A DNA stretch of 64,000 bases from DASRHY01 sp035650275. GTDB taxonomy: Bacteria > Actinomycetota > Actinomycetes > Propionibacteriales > Kribbellaceae. The notes under the pieces were generated by a model. It searched no databases and was not told the DNA's origin. It was given only the letters and a program-made list of their open reading frames with translations. Where the stretch lies: contig DASRHY010000008.1 in assembly GCA_035650275.1 (NCBI GenBank), positions 62,001 to 126,000 on the forward strand, given 5' to 3'. Below, one piece after another: positions 23,897 to 31,802 of this stretch (positions within the stretch are counted from its first letter, which is position 1; every line of letters starts with the position of its first letter). A program made the translations under genes and the position numbers.

Positions 23897-24928
23897 CTAC
23901 GCGGCGCTCTGGGCGCCGATCGCGTGGACCGGGGCGAGCTTGTGGCGCCTCGAACGGTCCCTGGCCGCACCGAGCGCGCACAGCAGCAACCCGCCGGCCA
24001 GCCAGCACGACAGCACGACCACAGGCTGGGTGATGGCGGCGCCGTCGAAGAATGCCACCGACCGCAGCATCGAGCCGGCCGCACCCGGCGGCAGCAGCTG
24101 ACCGAGCGCGCCCCAGCCGCTGGGCAGCATCTCCGGCGCACTGGCCAGGCCGGACAGCGGGTTCCCGAGCAGCATCATGGTCGCGGCACCCAGGCCCAGG
24201 CCGACGGGACCGAACAGCCACTCAAGCCCGAGGAGCGTGATCGACGTGGCCGCGATGGACAGCGCCACGACACCCGCGTTCGCCCAGTAGTTCCCGTCCA
24301 GCGCACCCAGCCAGTACTGCAGCACCGCGGTCAGCGCCAGGCCTCCGGCCACCGCGAAGGCTGCCGCTCCCGCGACCCGGCGCGGCCCGGACGGCACCAG
24401 CCGGGTCAGTAGCACGGCGGCGAGGATCCCGCCGAGCACCAGCGGCAGCGCACCGGCCGCCAGGCCCGCTCCCCGCGGGTCGTCGGTGGGTAGCGGTACG
24501 ACGTCGGTCACCGTGGGAGGCTCGGCCGCACCGGACTGCTGGGCGAGCCGCCCGCCCAGCTGGGTCAGGATCTGCGCTACCGCCGGGCTGCCGGCGGACG
24601 CGGTCAGCACCTCGGCGCCACCCGGGCCCACCACGATCGCGCCGTACACCTCACGGTCCTCGATCGCTGCCACGGCCGCGTCCCGGTCGGTGTAGCCATG
24701 CACCTCGAACGCGCCCGGCATGTTCTGGCTCAGCGCAGCTGTGATCTGCCCGGCCACGGCCGGCGGACCGGCCACACCGAGCGGCACGTCCCGCGGCTCG
24801 GACCGCGCGGACGGCCATGCGAACGCGATCAGCAGCACTGTGAGGATCGCCGTCAACAAGGCGACGACGGCGCCCACCGGCGGCGTACGTCGCGCCACCT
24901 CACCCTTCTCGACACCTGTCTCCGACAT
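23897..24928 (-). CDS. YhgE/SNG1-like six-helix membrane protein
   Basis: The 343-residue protein has one N-terminal transmembrane helix (VVALLTAILTVLLIAFAWPS). A ~120-residue extracytoplasmic domain follows (DVPLGVAGPPAVAGQITAAL), then five more helices with WLFGPVGLGLG and LLPPGAAGSMLRS. This is the layout of the DUF3533/YhgE/ABC-2-like family linked to drug export or ESX-type machinery. It is divergent from a TetR gene. The intergenic space has two copies of a CGAATGTTCG-centred site, so this TetR probably represses it. Confidence 0.75.
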   Translation of the reverse strand: MSETGVEKGEVARRTPPVGAVVALLTAILTVLLIAFAWPSARSEPRDVPLGVAGPPAVAGQITAALSQNMPGAFEVHGYTDRDAAVAAIEDREVYGAIVVGPGGAEVLTASAGSPAVAQILTQLGGRLAQQSGAAEPPTVTDVVPLPTDDPRGAGLAAGALPLVLGGILAAVLLTRLVPSGPRRVAGAAAFAVAGGLALTAVLQYWLGALDGNYWANAGVVALSIAATSITLLGLEWLFGPVGLGLGAATMMLLGNPLSGLASAPEMLPSGWGALGQLLPPGAAGSMLRSVAFFDGAAITQPVVVLSCWLAGGLLLCALGAARDRSRRHKLAPVHAIGAQSAA

Positions 24929-24943
24929 CGCCCTACCTCCCAA

Positions 24944-24957
24944 ACCGAATGTTCGTT
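24944..24957. promoter_or_regulatory. TetR operator, copy 1
   Basis: ACCGAATGTTCGTT matches the perfect copy at 25001 at 13 of 14 positions. It lies 16 bases before the membrane-protein start codon. Confidence 0.7.
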
Positions 24958-24992
24958 CTCTTTGATCCCCACGGTCGCATCGCGTCGTCCAG

Positions 24993-25021
24993 TTGTCAAG
25001 AACGAATGTTCGTTTTAGATT
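24993..25021. promoter_or_regulatory. tetR promoter with operator in the spacer
   Basis: On the plus strand TTGTCA (24993-24998), 17 bases, then TAGATT (25016-25021). The spacer contains the operator AACGAATGTTCGTT (25001-25014), with six-base complementary arms around TG. A transcript would begin near 25028, the A of the tetR ATG, so the mRNA may be leaderless. Confidence 0.75.
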
Positions 25022-25027
25022 GGAGCC

Positions 25028-25627
25028 ATGCCCAAGGTCAGTGACGAGCACCGCGCCGCCCGCCGCAAGCAGATCGTCGACGCCGGCCGGCACTGCGTCG
25101 CGGACCAGGGCTTCCACAAGACGACGATGTCCGACGTGATCCGCGAGTCCGGCCTGTCCGCGGGCGCGGTCTACGGGTACTTCAAGAGTAAGGACGAGAT
25201 CCTGGCCGCGATCGCCGACGACGCGCTCGGCAACATCGACGAGATCTTCGGCAAGCTCCTGGCCGACCCCGGGCTGTCCCCCGTCGCCGCCTTGCAGGCC
25301 ACATTGGAGTACGTCGTTCAGATCGCCGGCCAGCCCGGTGGCGACGTCACCAAGGTCGGGCTGCAGGCCTGGGCCGAGGCACTGCGCGACGAGGCCATCA
25401 TGGGCATCGCCAGCAGCAAGTACGCGATGCTGCGCAAGCACTTCGCCGACATCGCCCGGCGCGGCCAGCAGAACGGAACGATCGACGCCGACGCCGACCC
25501 CGAGCAGGTCGCGCAGGCGATGTTCGGACTGGTCCCCGGCTTCATCCTGCAGCGGCTGATCCTCGGCGACGTCACCCCGGAGGGCTACACGGCCGGTTTC
25601 GCCGCGCTGATCCGCGCCAAGACCTGA
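25028..25627 (+). CDS. TetR/AcrR-family repressor
   Basis: The 199-residue protein has an N-terminal helix-turn-helix (KQIVDAGRHCVADQGFHKTT, VIRESGLSAGAVYGYFKSKDEIL) and a variable ligand-binding domain with the C-terminal TetR_C-type FGLVPGFILQRLILGD helix. It is divergent from a YhgE-like membrane protein. Two related palindromes in the 99-base gap are the likely operators, giving autoregulation and control of the neighbour. The inducer is unknown. Confidence 0.92.
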   Translation: MPKVSDEHRAARRKQIVDAGRHCVADQGFHKTTMSDVIRESGLSAGAVYGYFKSKDEILAAIADDALGNIDEIFGKLLADPGLSPVAALQATLEYVVQIAGQPGGDVTKVGLQAWAEALRDEAIMGIASSKYAMLRKHFADIARRGQQNGTIDADADPEQVAQAMFGLVPGFILQRLILGDVTPEGYTAGFAALIRAKT

Positions 25628-25684
25628 CGACGGCCCTGACGAGGCTCAGGGCGCCGGTGCGGCCACCGGCTGCAGTGCGCGGCG

Positions 25685-26326
25685 CTACCTCGGGACCTGA
25701 TACCTGCGCGCGAGCTGAGCCGCGCCGTCGCCGGTGAGCCGGTGCAGCGCGACGTCCCGACCGGTGAGGGTCAGCAGGATCGCCTCCATCGGACCGCGCA
25801 CCAGCGGGCCGCCGCCGGCCTCCCATTGGGTGTCGGTCGCCTCCAGCCGCAGACCGTGCAGCCGCCGGCGCGCGCGGAACGGGAACGCCCGCCGCCACAC
25901 CTGGTCGGCGGCGACCGCCGCTGCTTCGGGCGGCATCGACCGCGGCCGGCGCAGCGGCACGGCGATGTCCTGGCCGTGCACCAGCACGTCCAGCAGCGGC
26001 TCGACGTACGTGGTGCCGACCGGGTGCCTGCGCGATCCGGCGTACCGCCGGTACTGCGCGACGATGTCCTCGACCGGCGCCCGGCCCCAGCGCTTGCCCT
26101 CGGCAAGGATCATCCGGTTGAAGTCGCCGCGGTGGCGCGCCAGCGCGGCGAGTGTCGGCAGCACTCGGGCCTGCGGCGATGAGATCACATGCGCGGCCAC
26201 GTCCCGCACCGTCCAGCCGGGGCACAGCGACGGTACCCGCCACTCCTGTACGGACAGCTGTTCAAGCAGGTCCGCGAGGTCGAGCCGCTGCGACTCGACG
26301 TATCCCCACACCGTGTCGCGATCCAT
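25685..26326 (-). CDS. Maleylpyruvate isomerase/DinB-like mycothiol-dependent family protein
   Basis: The 213-residue protein starts MDRDTVWGYVESQRLDLADLL. It has the family signature PSLCPGWTVRDVAAHVISSP, whose His aligns with a metal ligand, plus LDVLVHGQDIAVPL with the further His ligand. The C-terminal SCP2-like part is VRGPMEAILLTLTGRDVALHRLTG. Members are zinc-dependent mycothiol transferases or isomerases; the reaction here is unknown. It is divergent from a MarR gene, and the shared 15-base site at 26344 probably controls both. Confidence 0.85.
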   Translation of the reverse strand: MDRDTVWGYVESQRLDLADLLEQLSVQEWRVPSLCPGWTVRDVAAHVISSPQARVLPTLAALARHRGDFNRMILAEGKRWGRAPVEDIVAQYRRYAGSRRHPVGTTYVEPLLDVLVHGQDIAVPLRRPRSMPPEAAAVAADQVWRRAFPFRARRRLHGLRLEATDTQWEAGGGPLVRGPMEAILLTLTGRDVALHRLTGDGAAQLARRYQVPR

Positions 26327-26343
26327 CAGGTCCACCCCATTCG

Positions 26344-26358
26344 GTACGATTCTCTGAC
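26344..26358. promoter_or_regulatory. Putative MarR operator, site 1
   Basis: GTACGATTCTCTGAC lies between the divergent isomerase-family gene and the marR-type gene. An identical 15-mer occurs at 27228-27242, upstream of the DUF1304 gene. TACGAT within it (26345-26350) may also serve as a -10 element for the MarR gene. Confidence 0.65.
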
Positions 26359-26378
26359 TATCTCCTGAGGAAGTACAG

Positions 26379-26810
26379 ATGCCGGACGAGCTCAACACGG
26401 GCCTGCTGCTGTTCATCCCCTACCGCGCGCTGGAGACCCGGGTGTACGACGCGCTGGTCGCCGCCGGATACGACGTCACCGTCGCGCAGTCGCGGATCTT
26501 CCAGCGGATCGGGCGGGACGGCACCCGGCTGACCGAGCTTGCCGAGTCCGCCCGGGTGACCAAGCAGACCGCCGGCTTCCTGGTCGACCAGCTCGAAGCA
26601 GCCGGGTACGTCCGGCGGGTCCCGGACCCCACCGACGCCCGGGCCCGGCTGGTCCGGATCACCGAGCGCGGCATCGAGGCCGGCCGGTTCGCGGCGACCG
26701 TCGTCGCCGAGGTGGAGGCCGAGTGGACCGCGCACCTCGGCGTACGACGGATGCAGCAGCTGCGCTCGGCGCTGTCCGCGCTGCGTGAGGTCACCGACCC
26801 GTACCTCTAG
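26379..26810 (+). CDS. MarR-family transcriptional regulator
   Basis: The 143-residue winged-helix protein has RLTELAESARVTKQTAGFLV (recognition helix) and LEAAGYVRRVPDPTDARARLVRITERG (wing with the Asp-Arg pair). It is convergent with the DUF1304 gene; their ends overlap by four bases. Identical 15-base sites stand before both its own promoter and that of the DUF1304 gene, so it likely represses both. Ligand unknown. Confidence 0.92.
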   Translation: MPDELNTGLLLFIPYRALETRVYDALVAAGYDVTVAQSRIFQRIGRDGTRLTELAESARVTKQTAGFLVDQLEAAGYVRRVPDPTDARARLVRITERGIEAGRFAATVVAEVEAEWTAHLGVRRMQQLRSALSALREVTDPYL

Positions 26811-27208
26811 ACCGTGGCGGCGATCAGGACGACCGCCGCCGGCACGATCTGCGACGCCGCGCCGCTCAGACCCGACCCGCGCGCGCGGCTGAGCTCGAGC
26901 CGGTCCGCCGCCAGCAGCACGAACCCGGACAGGAAGGCGAACCCGCAGGCGTAGAGCACGAGCGCCTTGCCCGCCTGCTCCTGGCCGCTGTTCAGCAAGA
27001 TCACGCCGATGACCGGCGCACACGCGAGGAACAGGTTGTAGAAGCCGACGCCGAACGCCCACAGCCGCACCGCCGGGACGTCCGCTGCCGGCACCTTGAA
27101 GATCCCCTGGTGTACGCCGGGCCGCTGGAACAGGAGCACCTCCCAGACGAACGCCAGCACATGCACCGCCGCCACCACCAGCGCGAAGACCTGCGCGAGA
27201 ACCGGCAT
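26807..27208 (-). CDS. DUF1304 family membrane protein
   Basis: The 133-residue protein has four hydrophobic helices and the family motifs VHVLAFVWEVLLF, RLWAFGVGFYNLFLA and KALVLYACGFAFLSGFVLL. DUF1304 proteins have no assigned function. Its promoter region on the minus strand reads TTGACT, 18 bases, TACTAG, with the MarR-type 15-mer lying in the spacer and touching the -10. Confidence 0.9.
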   Translation of the reverse strand: MPVLAQVFALVVAAVHVLAFVWEVLLFQRPGVHQGIFKVPAADVPAVRLWAFGVGFYNLFLACAPVIGVILLNSGQEQAGKALVLYACGFAFLSGFVLLAADRLELSRARGSGLSGAASQIVPAAVVLIAATV

Positions 27209-27227
27209 GACCCCTCCCCAGAAACTA

Positions 27228-27242
27228 GTACGATTCTCTGAC
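27228..27242 (-). promoter_or_regulatory. Putative MarR operator, site 2, in the DUF1304 promoter
   Basis: GTACGATTCTCTGAC is identical to 26344-26358. On the minus strand it lies between a TTGACT -35 (around 27252-27247) and a TACTAG -10 (27228-27223 region), a position expected for repression. Confidence 0.65.
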
Positions 27243-27290
27243 GAAAGTAGTCAAGCGCCCTGACTAAGTCAAGCAGGTTCCGCCCCGGGG

Positions 27291-27968
27291 CTAGGCGGTG
27301 TCGGCCATTTCATTGACGATCAGCCCCTGGCGCAGTCCGGTCATCAGGGCCTGAGCGCGATTGGAGGCGCCGAGCTTCTCGTACAGCCGGGCGACATAGG
27401 TCTTCGCGGTCGACTGGCTGATGAACATCGAGCGCGCGATGGCCGGCACCGACAGGCCCTGCCCGAGCAGTGCCAGCACCTCCGCCTCGCGTGGGCTCAG
27501 CGTGAGCCGTGCCGCAGAGGCGGTGGCCCGGCGGGTCAGCGCGAGGGCGAGATCTTTCGCGGTGAACGATGTCGCCGCGACGGCGGCGTGCCGGATCGCC
27601 CCGAGCACCTCGCTGGCCGGTGCGGACTTGGTGACGAAGGCGGACACGCCGGTCTCCAGGGCACGAAACAGTACGTCGTCCTGGCCGTCCGAGGTGAGCA
27701 GCACGATCCCGAGGTCCGGGTACCGGTCACGGAGCTCCCGGGCCAACCGCAGCCCGTCGCCGTCCGGCAGGGCGACGTCAAGCGTGATCACATGCGGCCG
27801 CGCGGTCGCGACGGCGCGCGCGGCGTCAGCGGCGCGCTCGACCTCCGCGACCATCTCGAGATCGGCATGGCGCTCGACCAGCCGCGCGAGCCCGTAGCGC
27901 GTCATCGTGTGCCCGTCGATGACGACGACCCTGATCGGTCCCGTCGTCGTCTCGCTCGTGTCTGTCAT
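27291..27968 (-). CDS. NarL/LuxR-family response regulator
   Basis: The 225-residue protein has a receiver domain with phospho-acceptor Asp in VITLDVALPDGDG and conserved Lys in VTKSAPASE. A LuxR helix-turn-helix follows (LTLSPREAEVLALLGQGLSV, ARSMFISQSTAKTYVARLYEKLGASNRAQAL). The first acidic pocket is IDGH rather than the usual DD, which may lower phosphorylation. No sensor kinase lies beside it, so it is an orphan. It lies upstream of the Tad locus on the same strand direction but 290 bases away from it, and it could regulate that locus. Confidence 0.92.
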   Translation of the reverse strand: MTDTSETTTGPIRVVVIDGHTMTRYGLARLVERHADLEMVAEVERAADAARAVATARPHVITLDVALPDGDGLRLARELRDRYPDLGIVLLTSDGQDDVLFRALETGVSAFVTKSAPASEVLGAIRHAAVAATSFTAKDLALALTRRATASAARLTLSPREAEVLALLGQGLSVPAIARSMFISQSTAKTYVARLYEKLGASNRAQALMTGLRQGLIVNEMADTA

Positions 27969-28258
27969 GCAGGTCCCCCAACTCCAACTACTGTAAGTGA
28001 CAGTTCGGCTGCATTTTCCCCAGTTCAGCTACTGTCTGTATGTAGATCGGAAGTGAAGACCTTTCATTACGCGACTTTGCGCGAATGTGACCATTTTGCG
28101 ACCAAAGTCACGTCCGCGAGCGGAGGCGCTCACCGTCGCTGATGCTGCCGAAATGATCGTGCTGCCGTCGTACCCGGAGCTCGTGGGCTGCTCGCGGCGA
28201 CGCGGCCTGGCAGCAGTACTGGACCCACGAGGAGCGGAGGCCCGTGCTCCTCGTCGCA
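27969..28258 (-). promoter_or_regulatory. A+T-richer intergenic region upstream of the response regulator
   Basis: This 290-base gap is visibly less G+C-rich than its surroundings (for example 28005-28105). It contains ACTGT-N5-ACAGT near 27993-28007 and a related CAGTTC-GCT-C segment nearby at 28021. It probably holds the promoter of the LuxR regulator. I see no coding frame with a credible start. Confidence 0.4.
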
Positions 28259-28945
28259 TCAAAAGAGACCGGGCAGCAACGCGGCAGTTCGCGCGCGGTA
28301 TGCCACATATGTCGGCAACGTACCGATCAGTATTTGCTCCTCCCGGCGCGCACGATAGACCTGGAGCGCAACGAGCGTGATCCATATGCCGGCAGCGGCA
28401 ATGGTGCCCGCAGCGACAGCGAGCCCGAGGGAGGACAGGATTTCGCCGGTGTAGAGCGGGTGCCGTACCCACCGGTATGGGCCGTGCTCAGCGACTTCGC
28501 GGGCCTGGGCGATGACCGACAGGTTCCTGCCCAGGCTGCGCAGCGACCAGACCGACCATGCCGTGCCGATGACAAGAAGGATGTCGGCGACCAGCGCTCT
28601 CCCTATGGTGACCGGACTGCTGGTAAGCAACGGGAAGACGAATGGGATCAGGGTCGCAGTGATCGCTGCGGCGTGAGCAGTGATCGATGTGCTCGTTGCC
28701 TTTGCGGGCCCGCGTCGCAAGTAGGCCCAGATGATCATGGCGTAGAAGGCTGCGACCAGGAAGGTGCCAATCCAACGCAGCGTGCCCGCGAATCCGTTGC
28801 CATGCGAGTGAATCAGCGCGATGGCGTCAGCGAACAACATCATTGTGGCGGCGGGCACCATGATCAGGCGGCCGGCATCCAGCCGGCGGTGCGCAGGCCT
28901 GGGGGTGGTCACTGCCGACGAAGTCGTGCTGCTGGCGATGGTCAT
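28259..28945 (-). CDS. Isoprenylcysteine-carboxyl-methyltransferase-like membrane protein
   Basis: The 228-residue protein has five or so hydrophobic helices and the family C-terminal signature REVAEHGPYRWVRHPLYTGE, followed by REEQILIGTLPTYVAYRART. These integral membrane methyltransferases (ICMT/PEMT/NnrU superfamily) use S-adenosylmethionine. It is the last gene of the Tad operon, six bases after tadC. A role in modifying a pilus component or lipid is conceivable but unproven, as bacteria lack prenylated CaaX proteins in general. Confidence 0.85.
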   Translation of the reverse strand: MTIASSTTSSAVTTPRPAHRRLDAGRLIMVPAATMMLFADAIALIHSHGNGFAGTLRWIGTFLVAAFYAMIIWAYLRRGPAKATSTSITAHAAAITATLIPFVFPLLTSSPVTIGRALVADILLVIGTAWSVWSLRSLGRNLSVIAQAREVAEHGPYRWVRHPLYTGEILSSLGLAVAAGTIAAAGIWITLVALQVYRARREEQILIGTLPTYVAYRARTAALLPGLF

Positions 28946-28951
28946 GGCTGG

Positions 28952-29866
28952 CTACTTCCCGAACAAGACGTGGGCGATGCTGATCGCGCCCGGTCCGATG
29001 ATGACGATGAACATCGACGGGAACAGGCAGAAGACGAGCGGAAAGAGGATCTTGACAGGCACTTTCTGCGCCTTCTCCTCGGCGCGCTGCCTGCGCCGCA
29101 GGCGCATCTCCTTTGCCTGTTCGCGCAGCACGTCGGCGATTGTGATGCCCAGCACGCCTGCCTGCACGAGCGCTGACACGAACGATCGCAACTCGGGCAC
29201 CGTCGTCCGGTCGGTCATCGCACGCAGGGCCTGCGAGCGGGATTTTCCGATCTGGATCTCTTGCAGCACCCTGGAGAACTCTGCGGCCAACGGACCGGTG
29301 GTGTTGCGGGCGACCTGCGCCAGCGCTGCGTCGAACCCGAGCCCGGCCTCGACACAGACTGTGAGCATGTCAAGCGCATCGGGCAACGCCTTCTGGATCT
29401 TCTCCTGGCGCTTGACGCCGGCGTTGTAGAGCAGGACGTCGGGCAGGAAGAACCCCGCGGTTGCGGCCACGGCGGCGCCCACGATGAGCAGGCCGATCGT
29501 GCGCAACCCGTACAGCCCGCCGAGGCCGCCGAGGATGAACATGCCGAGACCCTTCGCGGCCAGGATCCGGTCGGGCGTCCAGCCAGATGGGTTGCCCGCG
29601 AGGTCGAGTCGGCGCTGCAGCGTCGTCGTGATACCCGACGGTGACAGGCGCTCCGCCAAGACCCTCAGCCACCCAGGCAACGCCGAGAATGGATCACGCT
29701 TGGGCCCGACGTCGACTGGCCCATGCTGCGTGTAATGACTGTCGATCGTGGCGAGCGCCCTGGCCACGCCGCCCTCAATGGGGCGCGCGGAAATGCTGAG
29801 TACTGCCAGCACAATGGCGAGGCCGAGGGCGGCGACTCCGCCGATCAAGAACACAGTTGGGGTCAC
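28952..29866 (-). CDS. tadC: Tad pilus inner-membrane protein TadC (T2SSF domain)
   Basis: The 304-residue protein has one N-terminal helix, a cytoplasmic segment (LAERLSPSGITTTLQRRLDLAG), then two helices and the T2SSF domain. Signatures are ALPDALDMLTVCVEAGLGFDAALAQVA and GKSRSQALRAMTDRTTVPELRSFVSALVQA. With TadB it forms the platform on which TadA assembles Flp pili. The start is GTG 29866, one base after the TadB-fusion stop. It is typical in length for actinobacterial TadC. Confidence 0.92.
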   Translation of the reverse strand: MTPTVFLIGGVAALGLAIVLAVLSISARPIEGGVARALATIDSHYTQHGPVDVGPKRDPFSALPGWLRVLAERLSPSGITTTLQRRLDLAGNPSGWTPDRILAAKGLGMFILGGLGGLYGLRTIGLLIVGAAVAATAGFFLPDVLLYNAGVKRQEKIQKALPDALDMLTVCVEAGLGFDAALAQVARNTTGPLAAEFSRVLQEIQIGKSRSQALRAMTDRTTVPELRSFVSALVQAGVLGITIADVLREQAKEMRLRRRQRAEEKAQKVPVKILFPLVFCLFPSMFIVIIGPGAISIAHVLFGK

Positions 29867-29867
29867 C

Positions 29868-31802
29868 TCACGCCTCCACTTTGATCAGGGCGCGGATCCA
29901 GAAAGCGCCCACGACGATCAGCCCGGCACCGCCGGCGACCAACATCAGGCCGATCGGTGTGGTGTACAGCGGACTCATGTACTCCGGTTTGCTGAATGTC
30001 AGCCAGGCGCCGAGCACAATCGGCAGACCGACGATGATGAAGCCGGACAACCGGCCTTCAGCACTGAGGGCACGCACGTGGCGGCGGGTCTGCGCGCGTT
30101 CGCGCATGGTGTCGACCGTGTTCTTGAGAACCTCGGCCAGGTTGCCGCCGACCTCTCGCTGGATTCTGGTGGCCATCACAACCCAGCGCAAGTCGTTGCA
30201 TTCCATCCGATCCGCGACGCGGTTGAGTCCGTCCTCGAGCTCAACTCCGATCCTGGTTTCCGCAAGCGCGCGAGAGAACTCACCTGCGGCGGGTTGCGTG
30301 CCGTCGCGCACGACGGCGTCGATGGCTTGCGCAAGCGAGAACCCAGAGCGAAGCGACCCGACAATCAGCTGCAGCACGTCCGGGAGCTGCTCACCGAAGG
30401 CTGCGCGGCGGCGCGCGATGCGGAAGCTGAGATACACGTGCTGAACGAGCCAACTGGCGACGAGTCCGATCGGCACACTCAGCAGCGGATTGACGCCGAC
30501 GAGCATCAACGCGACCCCCAGTGCGGCGCTGCCGCACAGGGTCAGCAACACCCACTCGGCCGGCTTACGCAACACGGCGGCCAGATCGAGTCGGTTGGCA
30601 AGTCCTTGCTCGGCGCCGCTGGAGCGCAGGGCCTGGCCGACGAATCCGACCGCCGTCCGTGCGGCAGCGCTCTCGGACTCGCTCGCGTGGTGTTCTGCGC
30701 GACGAGGTCCGTAGTGGCTGATTTGCTGGACCAGCCGGCGCGCCGTGTCTTGGCGGCCACCCTGCCAACGCAGGAGTACCACAGTGAGCAACACCACGAC
30801 GAAGACACCGCCGAGCAAGGCGATGAGCTGCCAGGACCAGACCGTCCGGTGCGCGCTACCAGGCTGTGCAGCGGCAGGCGCTGGCGTGACCGCGGCAAAG
30901 GTCATCGAGGTCTCTGCGCTGACCGGACCGGCAATGACGCGCAGCATGACGTGACGGCCGGCGAGCGTGTCAGGCACGTTGAGGTCGATCACCGCGCGCG
31001 CGGTGAAGTTGCGCGCCGCAGCTGCGAAAGCCGCCGTCAACTCGCCGGCGTTCTGGGCGGTCAACACCCGCCCGCCCGCGGCCGACGCGATTCGCCGTGC
31101 TGCTGATGCGTCACCGCTGCCGTACCGGAAGGCGACCACGTCAGCCGGGATGTGATCGGCCGCAAGTTGGTCGGTGACCGACGTCAGCGCGGTTTTGCTG
31201 GACGTGTCCACGCCGTCGGACAGCACCACCAGCCTGCGCTGGGCCGACGGGCCCAGCCGGGCTGCATCGAGCGCCGAAACGGCTGCGCGGACCGCGTCGT
31301 GGAGTGCCGTATCCCCGGTGGCGTTCACACGAGCCAGTGCGTCGCGAACCCGAGCGTGGTTCGCGGTGGGCGTGACGACCAGCCGAGGCTGGTCAGCGAA
31401 CGTGAGCAAGCCCGCCTGTACGTCGCTCGGTAGGTTGGCGAGGTAGCTCAGCGCGGCCTGACGCGCGGCCGCGATCCCCGATCCGGCCATCGAGCCGCTG
31501 GTGTCCAGCACGATGATCACCGCGCGCGGCGGGGCGGCTGTAGCCGTCGTGCTGCCGACTGCCGTCACGCGCGCAGGCAGTACGGTGTGGTTGGCCTCGA
31601 CACGCACGGTGCGCGAGTCCAACGTTCCAGGGACGTTGGAGGTGGTGAGCACGAAGCTGGCATGACCTGGGCTGACGCGCACAGAGTCGATCCGAGCCGA
31701 CGGGTTGCCGTCTGCGTGCGCGATGCTTGGCAGAACCACCGACAAGCCCCCGACTACGGCGCCCATGAAGGCGCGCAGTCGGTTGCGCCGCGAGATCGTC
31801 AT
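29868..31802 (-). CDS. tadB: Fusion of secreted VWA domain with TadB platform protein
   Basis: A 644-residue chain. It has a signal peptide (residues 1-31) and a von Willebrand A domain with an intact MIDAS (VLDTSGSMAGSG, TGDTALHDAV and SDGVD) to about 290. A membrane helix at ~325-345 (WSWQLIALLGGVFVVVLLTV) leads to a TadB-type T2SSF domain (LPDVLQLIVGSLRSGFSLAQAID, LADRMECNDLRWVVMATRIQ). Ordinary TadB is ~300 residues and lacks the VWA part. The VWA domain would lie outside the membrane, directly over the pilus platform, where it could bind pilin or cell wall. It overlaps tadA by four bases. Confidence 0.9.
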   Translation of the reverse strand: MTISRRNRLRAFMGAVVGGLSVVLPSIAHADGNPSARIDSVRVSPGHASFVLTTSNVPGTLDSRTVRVEANHTVLPARVTAVGSTTATAAPPRAVIIVLDTSGSMAGSGIAAARQAALSYLANLPSDVQAGLLTFADQPRLVVTPTANHARVRDALARVNATGDTALHDAVRAAVSALDAARLGPSAQRRLVVLSDGVDTSSKTALTSVTDQLAADHIPADVVAFRYGSGDASAARRIASAAGGRVLTAQNAGELTAAFAAAARNFTARAVIDLNVPDTLAGRHVMLRVIAGPVSAETSMTFAAVTPAPAAAQPGSAHRTVWSWQLIALLGGVFVVVLLTVVLLRWQGGRQDTARRLVQQISHYGPRRAEHHASESESAAARTAVGFVGQALRSSGAEQGLANRLDLAAVLRKPAEWVLLTLCGSAALGVALMLVGVNPLLSVPIGLVASWLVQHVYLSFRIARRRAAFGEQLPDVLQLIVGSLRSGFSLAQAIDAVVRDGTQPAAGEFSRALAETRIGVELEDGLNRVADRMECNDLRWVVMATRIQREVGGNLAEVLKNTVDTMRERAQTRRHVRALSAEGRLSGFIIVGLPIVLGAWLTFSKPEYMSPLYTTPIGLMLVAGGAGLIVVGAFWIRALIKVEA

